This document shows, one piece after another, positions 16,499-24,108 of a stretch of 34,949 nt of DNA. The position numbers and the translations under genes were made by a program. The stretch is from Knoellia sinensis KCTC 19936 (GTDB lineage Bacteria; Actinomycetota; Actinomycetes; Actinomycetales; Dermatophilaceae). Numbering within the stretch: position 1 is the stretch's first letter; every line of letters starts with the position of its first letter. The notes beneath the pieces are model-generated. The model searched no databases. It saw nothing but the letters and a program-made list of their open reading frames with translations, and had not been told where the DNA came from. Location: positions 1 through 34,949 of the forward strand of contig NZ_AVPJ01000022.1 in the NCBI RefSeq assembly GCF_000768705.1, written 5' to 3'.

Positions 16499-16571
16499 GG
16501 GCAACTTAGTTTCTCTATGGACCCCTAGTGCGTGAATATTGTTCAGTCCGTTATCCGCGACCGGCTCCGCG

Positions 16572-17060
16572 CTACAGCCAGCGGCGAACTCGCGATGCGT
16601 AGTCCGTGTAGTCGGCGCCGAACTCGCGCGCGAGGAATCGCTCCTCCGGGAGGATCGCGCCCCAGTGCAGCAGGGCCGCAGCGACGGGGACCATCAGCAG
16701 GGCCCAGACCGACGGAATGAGCAGAGCGATGCCGGCGTGGAGCACCAGCATGCCGAGGTAGAGCGGATTGCGTGACAGCGAGAACGGCCCTGACTCCATG
16801 ATCACCGTGGTTGCCTGACCGGGGAGCAGCCCGGTTCGTTGGCGGTGGAAGAGGATGAGCGCCCAGCCGTTCCACAGCACGAACAGCATCACGAGGAGCC
16901 AGCCCAGCGGCACCCTCCAGGCGCCCATCGAGAATGGATCGCCGATCAGCCACGTCACCATGGCGCCCACCAGGAGTGGGCCTCCCACAGCGATCGGCGG
17001 CCACAGCCGGAAGGGAACCGTGGCGGGTTCGCCCGTACCAGCAGAGCCGGGGCTGGACAT
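16572..17060 (-). CDS. Isoprenylcysteine methyltransferase-like membrane protein
   Basis: 162 aa. It has four or five hydrophobic segments and the C-terminal signature of the ICMT/PEMT superfamily: a serine-arginine-N-P-L-Y-L-G-M motif (SRNPLYLGML), then EERFLAREFGADYTDYASRVRRWL. Members use S-adenosylmethionine to methylate small lipophilic or protein substrates at the membrane. The bacterial substrates are mostly unknown. The ATG at 17060 is supported by a TACGCT box 6 bases upstream. It lies between the peptide importer and the exporter operon and belongs to neither; a 76-bp palindrome separates it from the exporter. Confidence 0.85.
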   Translation of the reverse strand: MSSPGSAGTGEPATVPFRLWPPIAVGGPLLVGAMVTWLIGDPFSMGAWRVPLGWLLVMLFVLWNGWALILFHRQRTGLLPGQATTVIMESGPFSLSRNPLYLGMLVLHAGIALLIPSVWALLMVPVAAALLHWGAILPEERFLAREFGADYTDYASRVRRWL

Positions 17061-17066
17061 GCACAG

Positions 17067-17072
17067 AGCGTA
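17067..17072 (-). promoter_or_regulatory. -10 box, leaderless-type promoter
   Basis: TACGCT on the minus strand, 6 bases before the ATG at 17060. The palindromic repeat ends 14 bases further upstream and would cover the -35 position. Confidence 0.5.
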
Positions 17073-17086
17073 GTCCCGCGGCTGCT

Positions 17087-17162
17087 CGACTTTGTGCCCC
17101 GTTGGGACACGCGCAGGGAGGCCTTCGGCCAACGCTGCGTGTCCCAACGGGGCACAAAGTCG
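17087..17162. repeat. Intergenic 76-bp palindrome, copy 1
   Basis: Perfect 26-bp arms (17087-17112 and 17137-17162) around a 24-base centre containing GGCCTTCGGCC. The arms start CGACTTTGTGCCCCGTTGGG. It fills most of the gap between the exporter permease stop and the methyltransferase promoter. Three related copies lie at 20858, 24028 and 26532. Confidence 0.95.
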
Positions 17163-17167
17163 GAGAG

Positions 17168-17986
17168 TCAGTCGGCGCGACTCATCGTGCGGAGCCCGAC
17201 GACCAGGCCGAGTGCGGCGACTCCCACCGCTGCCCCGATGCCGGCCAGGACCGTGCCGGCAGGGAAAGTGCCCGCGAACAGGGCGCGTTCGGCCTCGACG
17301 ATGTAGGCCAGCGGGTTGAGGTCCCCGAGGAACCTGAGCCAGCCCGGGGCTCCGTCGTCGATCGGCAGCAGCACGCCGGCGAGCAGCAGCACGGGGAAGA
17401 TCAGGGTCTGTTGCACGGTCCAGAAGATCCAGTCCTGGCCCTTCGACACCAAGGCCAGGGCGAACGACAACGACCCGACGCCCACGGCGAACGTCGCGAT
17501 GATCGCGAGCCCGACGATGACTCCCACAGGGTGCAGGTCGAACGAGAAGGGCGTGACGACCGCGACGATCAGGATGCCCTGGGCAAGGACGGGCACGACC
17601 TCCTTGAGGGCGCGGCCGACGAGCAACGCGGAGCGGCGCAGCGGCGACACGAGCAGCCGTTCGTGAGAGCCCGTGTTCATTTCGAGCGTGAGGTTGGATC
17701 CGGTCATCGAGGCACCCATGAGTGCGGTCATCGCGATGATTCCGGGGACGAACCACTGCAGGGCCGAGCCCGTTCCGACGTCGGGAAGCAGGGGTGCGAA
17801 GAGCGCCAGGAAGACGAGCGGCTGAACCATGGCGAAGAGGATGGACGCCGGTTCGCGGAGCATGGGCTTCAGCTCGCGCGTCATGACGTTCCAGGTGTCG
17901 GCCACGAAGCCGGGCGTGCGGCGCCGGGATTCGGGTCCGGCGGCCATCTCGGTCGCACGAGCGGGGGAGGCCTCGATGGTGGTCAT
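17168..17986 (-). CDS. ABC-2 type exporter permease (DrrB-like)
   Basis: 272 aa with six predicted helices. The ABC-2 signature region is visible: MREP-like cytoplasmic entry (KPMLREPASILFAMVQP), ERLLVSPLRRSALLVGRALKE, and NPLAYIVEAERALF near the end. Such permeases pair with DrrA-like ATPases to export lipophilic drugs, lipids or polyketides. The ATG overlaps the ATPase stop as ATGA. Substrate unknown. Confidence 0.9.
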   Translation of the reverse strand: MTTIEASPARATEMAAGPESRRRTPGFVADTWNVMTRELKPMLREPASILFAMVQPLVFLALFAPLLPDVGTGSALQWFVPGIIAMTALMGASMTGSNLTLEMNTGSHERLLVSPLRRSALLVGRALKEVVPVLAQGILIVAVVTPFSFDLHPVGVIVGLAIIATFAVGVGSLSFALALVSKGQDWIFWTVQQTLIFPVLLLAGVLLPIDDGAPGWLRFLGDLNPLAYIVEAERALFAGTFPAGTVLAGIGAAVGVAALGLVVGLRTMSRAD

Positions 17987-19008
17987 GCCGCTTCTCCTTC
18001 GTCGGTGGTGCTGTCGGTGCTGGTCTGGTTGCTCTCACGCAGGCTGCGCCCGGTGAGGTGGAGGAACACGTCGTCGAGCGTCGCGCTCACGACCTCGATC
18101 CGTTGTGCGGGTGTGCCCGTCGAGGCGAGGTCGGTGACCAGCGATGGGGCGAGGTCGCGTCCATGGGGGACTCGGATGTCGACGCTGGTCCCGGTGGTGG
18201 TGACGGACGCCCCGTCGAGTCGCTCTGCACGCGCCGCTGCCGCCGAGGCGTCCTGCGGTCGTGCGAAGCCGAGCGACACCAGGTCGCCGAGACCGGCCTT
18301 GAGCGCGGTCGCGGTGTCGTCGGCGATGACGAGTCCGTGATCGATGACGATCACACGGTCGGCGATGGCGTCGGCCTCTTCGAGGTAGTGCGTCGTCAGC
18401 ACGATCGTCGTCCCGAGATCACGGTTGAGTCGTCGGACCTGTTCCTGGAGGTTGACCCGATTCTGTGGGTCCAGTCCGGTGGACGGCTCGTCGAGGAACA
18501 TCAGCCGCGGCTGGTGCACGAGGCCGATGGCGACGTCGAGTCGGCGCCGCTGCCCGCCGGACAGGGTCGAAACCGGCCGCATCGCGTGTTCGGTGAGGTC
18601 GAAGGTCTCGAGCAACTCGTCGGCCTGTCGGTTCGCCTCCGACCGCGACAGTCCGTGCGCGCGCGCCTGACTCACAACTTCGTCGCGCCCCCGCTGCTGG
18701 TGGGCCGCCGCGTTGCCCTGGCCCACGTAGCCGATCGACTGGCGCACGGCCCGCTGGTCGCGGACGACGTCGAAGCCGGCGACCTCGGCGGTTCCCGACG
18801 TCGGCGCAATGAGGGTCGTGAGCATGCGAAGGGTGGTCGACTTGCCGGCGCCGTTGGGCCCGAGGAGTGCCACGAGCTCTCCGTCGTGGACCTCGAGGTC
18901 GAGTCCGCGAACGGCCTCGACGGTCTGCTTGCCCCGGGTGAAGGTGCGGGTGAGGGCCGAGGTCCTGATGACCGGGCCGCTGCTCTTCCTGCCTGTTGTG
19001 GTGTCCAT
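17983..19008 (-). CDS. ABC exporter ATPase (DrrA-like)
   Basis: 341 aa. Walker A LLGPNGAGKST, Q-loop GYVGQGNAA, LSGGQRRRLDVAIGL, Walker B LMFLDEPSTGLDPQNR and TTHYLEEAD place it in the DrrA drug-resistance group. The C-terminal ~100 residues (VVSATLDDVFLHLTGRSLRE) are the DUF4162-type region typical of that group. I choose the ATG at 19008 over the GTG at 19017, because a TAGCGT box lies exactly 7 bases before the ATG, giving a leaderless transcript. The gene is divergent from a WYL regulator, with a shared operator between them. Confidence 0.9.
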   Translation of the reverse strand: MDTTTGRKSSGPVIRTSALTRTFTRGKQTVEAVRGLDLEVHDGELVALLGPNGAGKSTTLRMLTTLIAPTSGTAEVAGFDVVRDQRAVRQSIGYVGQGNAAAHQQRGRDEVVSQARAHGLSRSEANRQADELLETFDLTEHAMRPVSTLSGGQRRRLDVAIGLVHQPRLMFLDEPSTGLDPQNRVNLQEQVRRLNRDLGTTIVLTTHYLEEADAIADRVIVIDHGLVIADDTATALKAGLGDLVSLGFARPQDASAAAARAERLDGASVTTTGTSVDIRVPHGRDLAPSLVTDLASTGTPAQRIEVVSATLDDVFLHLTGRSLRESNQTSTDSTTDEGEAA

Positions 19009-19015
19009 GTCGACC

Positions 19016-19064
19016 ACGCTAGGAATTGCTTAGGACAGGTTCTGTCCTCAATCGAATCTAGTCT
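19016..19064. promoter_or_regulatory. Symmetric divergent promoter with central operator
   Basis: The palindrome AGGACAG-GTT-CTGTCCT occupies 19032-19048. The minus-strand -10 box TAGCGT (19016-19021) and the plus-strand -10 box TAGTCT (19059-19064) each lie exactly 10 bases from its edges. Each box is 7 bases from its start codon. The palindrome thus covers the -35 position of both promoters and is a strong candidate binding site for the WYL regulator. Confidence 0.8.
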
Positions 19065-19071
19065 CAAAGAC

Positions 19072-20040
19072 ATGTCGACGAGTGCGCGGATGCTCAGCCT
19101 CCTGTCCCTGCTGCAGACCCACAGGTATTGGCCGGGAGACGAGTTGGCCGCGCGGCTCGATGTGAGCGGGCGGACCCTCCGCCGTGACATCGAGCGACTC
19201 CGGGACCTCGGCTACTCCGTCGACGCCACCCGCGGCGTGGCTGGTGGCTACCAACTTCGAGCGGGTGGGCAGCTTCCACCGCTGCTCCTCGAGGACGATG
19301 AAGCCGTCGCGATCGCGGCCGGCCTGCGCACCTCGGCAGCCGGTTCGGTCGGCGGACTCGAGGAGACCTCGGTGCAGGCACTCGCGAAGGTGGTCGCGCT
19401 CATGCCGCCGCGCTTACGACGCCGGATGGATGCGCTCGCCTCCCAGACAGACTCGCCCGAGCCGTGGTCCAGGGGTCCGACGGTGGATGCCGCGATCCTC
19501 ACGACGCTCGCACAGGCCTGCCGTGACGACGAGTCGATCACCTTCGACTACGTCTCCCGCGATGCGGACTCCACGCATCGGCGGGTCGAGCCGCACCGGC
19601 TCGTCTCCCTGGGTCGTCGGTGGTACCTCGTCGCGTGGGACCGCGACCGCCAGGACTGGCGTTCGTTCCGCGTCGACCGGGTGAGCGAGCCGGGACTGAC
19701 CGGTCAACGCTTCCGCGCGCGGGATCTCCCGACCGAGGACGCCCTCACCTTCGTCCGAGCCGGCTTTCGTGCCATACCGCAGAGGTATGCCGTGCGGGTC
19801 CGCGTGGATGCCCCCGCCGACCGCGTGTCGACGACCGTGGGTCGTTGGGGCGACGTGACACCTGTCGCCGATGACGCGTGCCTCCTGGAGATGAAGGTCG
19901 ACTCGCTCGAGTGGCCGGTCATGCTCCTTGCCTCGCTCGATGCTCCTTTCGCGATCGACGCACCGGACGAACTGCGCTCAGCCTGCGCCGCCGCGGCCGC
20001 CCGCCTCGGAGCAGCTGGCGCCGCACGCACACTCAGGTGA
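19072..20040 (+). CDS. WYL domain transcriptional regulator
   Basis: 322 aa. An N-terminal winged helix (RMLSLLSLLQTHRYWPGDELAARLDVSGRTLRRDIERLRDLG, about 6-47) is followed by a WYL domain (about 140-210, with RRVEPHRLVSLGRRWYLVAWDRDR) and a WCX-like C-terminal region. The WYL fold senses small molecules or nucleic acids. The ATG at 19072 is preceded by TAGTCT at 7 bases, giving a leaderless start. An open frame extends far upstream but runs antisense through the exporter gene, so it is not used. It likely controls the divergent exporter. Its last 8 bases overlap the convergent arginase-fold gene. Confidence 0.92.
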   Translation: MSTSARMLSLLSLLQTHRYWPGDELAARLDVSGRTLRRDIERLRDLGYSVDATRGVAGGYQLRAGGQLPPLLLEDDEAVAIAAGLRTSAAGSVGGLEETSVQALAKVVALMPPRLRRRMDALASQTDSPEPWSRGPTVDAAILTTLAQACRDDESITFDYVSRDADSTHRRVEPHRLVSLGRRWYLVAWDRDRQDWRSFRVDRVSEPGLTGQRFRARDLPTEDALTFVRAGFRAIPQRYAVRVRVDAPADRVSTTVGRWGDVTPVADDACLLEMKVDSLEWPVMLLASLDAPFAIDAPDELRSACAAAAARLGAAGAARTLR

Positions 20041-20830
20041 AGAGCGGTGAGAGTGCTTCGACGAGATCAGCCGCCGTGCGCGATGCCGCTCCTTCGAACT
20101 CGCCCACCTCGAACCCCACGACCTCGGAGCCGGCCGCCGCAGCAGCACAGGCGCGCAGGTCCTCGAAGGTGAGCCCCTCGCTCACGGAGTAGTCCGTGCG
20201 CACGAGGCCCGGCTCGAGGACGTCGCAGTCGAGATGGAAATAGACGGGGCGTCCGTCGATGGCCTCGGCCAGCCGGTCGCCGATCCCGGGGCCGGGGGCG
20301 ACGAAGGCGACGCGACCGGCGTCGAGGTGAGCCTGTTCGGCGGGGTCGATGTCCCGACATCCGACGAGGATCGCCTGGCCCTCCGGCAAGCCTCCACCAA
20401 ACCCTGAGTCCCACCAACCCAACGGACCGGAGAGAGCCATGCCGCCCAGAAATCCGGTGTCACTGTTGTCGGGCACGTTGATGTCGGCGTGCGCGTCGAG
20501 CCAGACCACCACCGCGTCGGGACGGTGACGAAGCACCACCGGCTGGGTGGCGAGGGCCACGGCGCAGCGCGTGATCGCGAGTGCTGGGCGTGCCCCGCTC
20601 GCCAATGCGTCGTCCACCGCACCCGCCATGAGCTGGAGGTCGGCCCGGGCGCGCACGAGTTCCCCGTCCCACCGTTGCGGCTCGGCGGGCCCGGGGGTCC
20701 CAATCACCTGTGGCGCCACGGCAAGTCGCTCGGCCAATGCAGCGGCGACGTCGGGGGACGCGGACATCGCGTGGTCGTTGTGGTCGCCGGCCGGACCGAC
20801 GTAGTTCAGGACCTTCCACGGGGACACCAT
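20033..20830 (-). CDS. Divergent arginase/agmatinase-fold protein
   Basis: 265 aa, ureohydrolase fold. Half the manganese site is intact: DAHADIN and LDCDVLEPG. Two histidines normally conserved are missing. The GGDHS motif is replaced by ITRCA (His to Cys), and the HGM motif by GGM (FLGGMALSG). The C-terminal Glu region reads GFEVGEFEG. A one-metal enzyme, a different hydrolase, or a non-catalytic protein are all possible; arginase or agmatinase activity should not be assumed. It converges with and overlaps the WYL gene by 8 bases. Its start is divergent from leuS, with palindrome copy 2 between them. Confidence 0.8.
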   Translation of the reverse strand: MVSPWKVLNYVGPAGDHNDHAMSASPDVAAALAERLAVAPQVIGTPGPAEPQRWDGELVRARADLQLMAGAVDDALASGARPALAITRCAVALATQPVVLRHRPDAVVVWLDAHADINVPDNSDTGFLGGMALSGPLGWWDSGFGGGLPEGQAILVGCRDIDPAEQAHLDAGRVAFVAPGPGIGDRLAEAIDGRPVYFHLDCDVLEPGLVRTDYSVSEGLTFEDLRACAAAAAGSEVVGFEVGEFEGAASRTAADLVEALSPLFT

Positions 20831-20857
20831 GGGCCATTCTCACACGGGCTTCGTCAC

Positions 20858-20933
20858 CGACTTTGTGCCCCATTGGGACCAGTTTGCGCTCGGCGCACTG
20901 GTGCTGGGACGGTCCCAATGGGGCACAAAGTCG
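20858..20933. repeat. Intergenic 76-bp palindrome, copy 2
   Basis: Perfect 23-bp arms (20858-20880 and 20911-20933). The 30-base centre differs from the other copies and lacks GGCCTTCGGCC. It lies between the divergent arginase-fold and leuS transcription units. Its right end is 15 bases from the leuS -10 box, so it covers the -35 position. Confidence 0.95.
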
Positions 20934-20948
20934 AAGGTGGTTCTGCGA

Positions 20949-20954
20949 TAGTCT
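20949..20954 (+). promoter_or_regulatory. leuS promoter -10 box
   Basis: TAGTCT, identical to the box of the WYL gene, exactly 7 bases before the ATG of the leader peptide. The likely transcription start is that ATG. Confidence 0.65.
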
Positions 20955-20961
20955 TGGCGCG

Positions 20962-20997
20962 ATGTCACGGCAGCTGCTTCTTCCGCAGCCGCGCTGA
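20962..20997 (+). CDS. Leucine-rich leader peptide of leuS
   Basis: 11 codons encoding MSRQLLLPQPR and a stop. Three consecutive leucine codons (CTG CTT CTT) sit in the middle; CTT is a rare choice in such GC-rich DNA. There is no room for a ribosome binding site, and the -10 box spacing implies a leaderless start. An RNA hairpin begins at its stop codon and an intrinsic terminator follows before leuS. This is the layout of ribosome-mediated attenuation: stalling at leucine codons when Leu-tRNA is scarce would favour read-through into leuS. Confidence 0.8.
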   Translation: MSRQLLLPQPR

Positions 20998-21051
20998 CGG
21001 TCCACACAGGACGTCACCGCGGCGAACCCCTCCTGCGCGAGGGGCTTTTTT
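20995..21051 (+). terminator. Attenuator: pause hairpin and intrinsic terminator before leuS
   Basis: The first hairpin pairs TGACGGTCC with GGACGTCA around ACACA (20995-21016, one bulged G) and starts at the leader stop codon. The terminator pairs CCCCTC (21027-21032) with GAGGGG (21039-21044) and is followed by CTTTTTT (21045-21051). A possible antiterminator is CAGGA (21007-21011) with TCCTG (21031-21035), which would break both hairpins. The pairings come from inspection, not folding. Confidence 0.8.
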
Positions 21052-21098
21052 GTGGCCAGAGGCACCGATGACAGAGGCACCGATGAGGCAAGGATGAG

Positions 21099-24014
21099 AT
21101 GAGCGAGACGGCGCACCGTTACACGGCCGAGCTGGCCGACCAGATCGAGCTGGCCTGGCAGGACCGCTGGGAGGAGAGCGGCGTCTTCAACGCGCCCAAC
21201 CCGTCCGGTCCGTTCGCCGACCCCGAGAAGGTCGCCTCCTACGACGGGGGCCACATGCTGGTCCTCGACATGTTCCCGTACCCCAGTGGTGCCGGGCTGC
21301 ATGTCGGACACCCGCTCGGCTACATCGCCACCGACGTCTTCTCGCGCTATCACCGCATGCTCGGCAAGAACGTCCTGCACTGCCTGGGCATGGACGCCTT
21401 CGGCCTGCCGGCGGAGCAGTATGCCGTCCAGACTGGTCAGCATCCGCGCGTCACCACCGAGGCCAACATCGTCATCATGAAGCGGCAGCTGCGTCGCCTC
21501 GGGCTGGGCCTGGACAACCGGCGGGCCATTCGGACGATGGACCCGGAGTACTACCGCTGGACGCAGTGGATCTTCCTCAAGATCTTCAACTCCTGGTACG
21601 ACCGCGAGGCAGTGCGCCCCGACGGTGGCCTCGGGCGCGCGCGCCCCATCACCGAGCTCATCGCCGACTTCGAGTCCGGTGCGCGGGCATTGCCGGACGG
21701 AGACGAGCGTTCCTGGAGTGACCTGAGTGCCGTCGAGCGCGCCGAGGTCATCGACTCCCACCGACTCGCTTATGCCTCCGAGGCTCCCGTGAATTGGGCA
21801 CCCGGCCTCGGGTCGGTCGTGGCCAACGAGGAGGTGACCAACGACGGTCGCTCCGAGCGCGGGAACTTCCCCGTGTTCAAGCGCAACCTGCGCCAGTGGA
21901 TGATGCGCATCACCGACTACTCCGACCGCCTCGCCGACGACCTCGACCGCGTCGAGTGGCCGGAGAAGGTCAAGGCCATGCAGCGCAACTGGATCGGTCG
22001 CAGCCACGGCGCTCGCGTCGCCTTCCAGGTCGTGGGTGCGCCTGACGGCACCGAGCCGATCGAGGTCTTCACGACCCGTCCGGACACCCTTTTCGGCGCG
22101 ACCTTCATGGTCCTCGCTCCGGAGCACCCGCTCGTCGACTCCCTTGTCCCACAGGGGGAGTGGCCGGCAGGCACGAACCCGACCTGGACGGGAGGTGAGG
22201 CGACTCCGGAAGCGAGCGTGACGGCATACCGGCTGGCCGCCTCGCGCAAGAGCGACGTCGAGCGCCAGATGGAGGGCAAGGACAAGACGGGCGTCTTCAC
22301 CGGCGCCTACGCGTCCAACCCGGCCACGGGGACCGAGATCCCGATCTTCATCGCCGACTACGTCCTCATGGGCTATGGCACCGGCGCGATCATGGCGGTG
22401 CCCGGCCAGGACGAGCGTGACTGGCACTTCGCCGATGTCTTCGACCTGCCCAAGATCCGCACGGTCCAGCCGACCGAGGGTCACCCGGAGGACGAGGCGT
22501 TCGGTGGCGAGGGCCCGGCGATCAACTCGGCCAACGACACCCTCGACCTCAACGGCAAGCCGATCGCCGAGGCCAAGGCGGCGATGATCGACTGGCTCGT
22601 CGCGCAGGGCTTCGGCGAGGCCACGGTGAGCTACAAGCTGCGCGACTGGCTGTTCAGCCGTCAGCGCTACTGGGGTGAGCCGTTCCCCATCGTTTTCGAC
22701 ACCGACGGTGTGGCTCACGGTGTGCCCGAGTCGATGTTGCCGATCGAGCTGCCCGAGGTTCCCGACTACAGCCCGCGGACGTTCGACCCCAACGACGCCG
22801 CGAGTGAGCCGGAGCCGCCACTGGGCCGGGTCCGCGAATGGGTCGAGGTGGAGCTCGACCTCGGTGACGGGCGAGGTGTCCAGAAGTACCGCCGCGAGAC
22901 CAACACGATGCCCAACTGGGCCGGGTCGTGCTGGTACCACCTGCGCTACCTCGACCCGGAGAACCACGACGAGCTCGTCTCCGCCGCGACCGAGGAGTAC
23001 TGGGTCGGGCCGCGCGAGACGCCGGTCGCTGGCGCTCCGGCCGGGACGCGCGACCCCGGCGGCGTCGACCTCTATATCGGCGGTGTCGAGCACGCGGTGC
23101 TGCACCTGCTCTATGCCCGCTTCTGGCAGAAGGTGCTGTTCGACCTCGGTCATGTCTCGAGCGAAGAGCCGTTCCGCACGTACTTCTCGCAGGGCTACAT
23201 CCAGGCGCCGGCCTACCGTGACGACCGCGGGCAGCCGGTCGAGGCCTCCGAGGTCGAGGAGTCGGTGGGTGAGGACGGCCAGTCCGCCTTCACGTGGCGG
23301 GGCCAGCCGGTCACTCGGGAGTTCGGCAAGATCGGCAAGTCCCTCAAGAACATGGTGTCGCCGGACGACATGTACGCCGCGTACGGCGCCGACACACTGC
23401 GCCTCTACGAGATGGGCATGGGGCCTCTGGACCAGAGCAAGCCCTGGGACACACGTGCCATCGTCGGCTCGCAGCGCTTCCTGCAACGCCTGTGGCGCAA
23501 CGTCGTCGACGAGGAGACTGGCGAGGTGCGGGTCGTCGACGAGCCCATCGACGACGCGACGTCGCGCATCCTGCACCGGACCATCGACGCGGTCCGCAGG
23601 GACTACGACGAGCTGGGCTTCAACACAGCGATCGCGCGGCTCATCGAGTTCAACAACGCGCTGACCAAGCTCGACGCGGTGCCCCGCGCCGCCGCCGAGC
23701 AGATCGTTCTGATGGTCGCGCCGCTCGCCCCGCACATCGCCGAGGAGTTGTGGAGTCGGCTCGGCCACGCCGAGTCGCTGACGCACGAGGACTTCCCGGT
23801 GGCCGACCCGGCCCTGCTCGTCGAGGACTCGGTGACGTGCGTCGTCCAGATCAAGGGCAAGGTTCGGGACCGCATCGAGGTGCCGTCGGACATCAGCGAG
23901 GACGAGTTGCGTGAGAAGGCACTCGCCCTGCCCAAGGTCGTCGAGGCGACGGCGGGGGGAGTTCGGACGGTCATCGTGCGCGCGCCCAAACTCGTCAACG
24001 TCGTCCCGCTCTGA
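21099..24014 (+). CDS. leuS: Leucyl-tRNA synthetase
   Basis: 971 aa class Ia synthetase that charges tRNA-Leu. The HIGH motif is HVGH (68-71, in [16 protein letters not shown]). The KMSKS motif is KIGKS (744-748), a form seen in actinobacteria. The CP1 editing domain (about 240-430) includes the threonine-rich [12 protein letters not shown] and the aspartate region [15 protein letters not shown]. The tRNA-binding and C-terminal domains are complete ([14 protein letters not shown]). AAGGA precedes the ATG at 21099. It is expressed through the leader and attenuator at 20949-21051. It converges on an AraC gene, with palindrome copy 3 between. Confidence 0.98.
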   Translation: MSETAHRYTAELADQIELAWQDRWEESGVFNAPNPSGPFADPEKVASYDGGHMLVLDMFPYPSGAGLHVGHPLGYIATDVFSRYHRMLGKNVLHCLGMDAFGLPAEQYAVQTGQHPRVTTEANIVIMKRQLRRLGLGLDNRRAIRTMDPEYYRWTQWIFLKIFNSWYDREAVRPDGGLGRARPITELIADFESGARALPDGDERSWSDLSAVERAEVIDSHRLAYASEAPVNWAPGLGSVVANEEVTNDGRSERGNFPVFKRNLRQWMMRITDYSDRLADDLDRVEWPEKVKAMQRNWIGRSHGARVAFQVVGAPDGTEPIEVFTTRPDTLFGATFMVLAPEHPLVDSLVPQGEWPAGTNPTWTGGEATPEASVTAYRLAASRKSDVERQMEGKDKTGVFTGAYASNPATGTEIPIFIADYVLMGYGTGAIMAVPGQDERDWHFADVFDLPKIRTVQPTEGHPEDEAFGGEGPAINSANDTLDLNGKPIAEAKAAMIDWLVAQGFGEATVSYKLRDWLFSRQRYWGEPFPIVFDTDGVAHGVPESMLPIELPEVPDYSPRTFDPNDAASEPEPPLGRVREWVEVELDLGDGRGVQKYRRETNTMPNWAGSCWYHLRYLDPENHDELVSAATEEYWVGPRETPVAGAPAGTRDPGGVDLYIGGVEHAVLHLLYARFWQKVLFDLGHVSSEEPFRTYFSQGYIQAPAYRDDRGQPVEASEVEESVGEDGQSAFTWRGQPVTREFGKIGKSLKNMVSPDDMYAAYGADTLRLYEMGMGPLDQSKPWDTRAIVGSQRFLQRLWRNVVDEETGEVRVVDEPIDDATSRILHRTIDAVRRDYDELGFNTAIARLIEFNNALTKLDAVPRAAAEQIVLMVAPLAPHIAEELWSRLGHAESLTHEDFPVADPALLVEDSVTCVVQIKGKVRDRIEVPSDISEDELREKALALPKVVEATAGGVRTVIVRAPKLVNVVPL

Positions 24015-24027
24015 CCGGCGCTTCCTG

Positions 24028-24103
24028 CAACTTTGTGCCCCGGTGGGACACGATGACGGAGGCCTTCGGCCGACGGATCGTGTCCCATTGGCGCACAAAG
24101 TTG
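24028..24103. repeat. Intergenic 76-bp palindrome, copy 3
   Basis: 27-bp arms (24028-24054 and 24077-24103) with three mismatches around a 22-base centre containing GGCCTTCGGCC. The ends are CAACTTT and AAAGTTG, where other copies have CGACTTT and AAAGTCG: a compensated change. It lies between the convergent leuS and AraC genes and may act as a bidirectional RNA hairpin. Confidence 0.93.
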
Positions 24104-24108
24104 GCCGT

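Noticed and set aside
16572-18038. Single long minus-strand frame across the methyltransferase and exporter permease genes
   Set aside because: The upstream part is a shadow of the permease gene in another frame and runs through the palindrome; the methyltransferase starts at 17060.
20949-21098. T-box riboswitch upstream of leuS
   Set aside because: No T-box core or specifier loop is present; the short Leu-rich peptide and terminator explain the region better.
20460-24098. Very long open frame on the minus strand opposite leuS
   Set aside because: It is antisense to an unmistakable leuS, has low-complexity composition and arises from GC-rich codon bias; part of it translates the palindromic repeats.
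24028-24103. Palindrome copy 3 as a dedicated leuS terminator
   Set aside because: It has no T-run on either strand, and the same element occurs in non-terminal positions; a secondary terminator role is possible.
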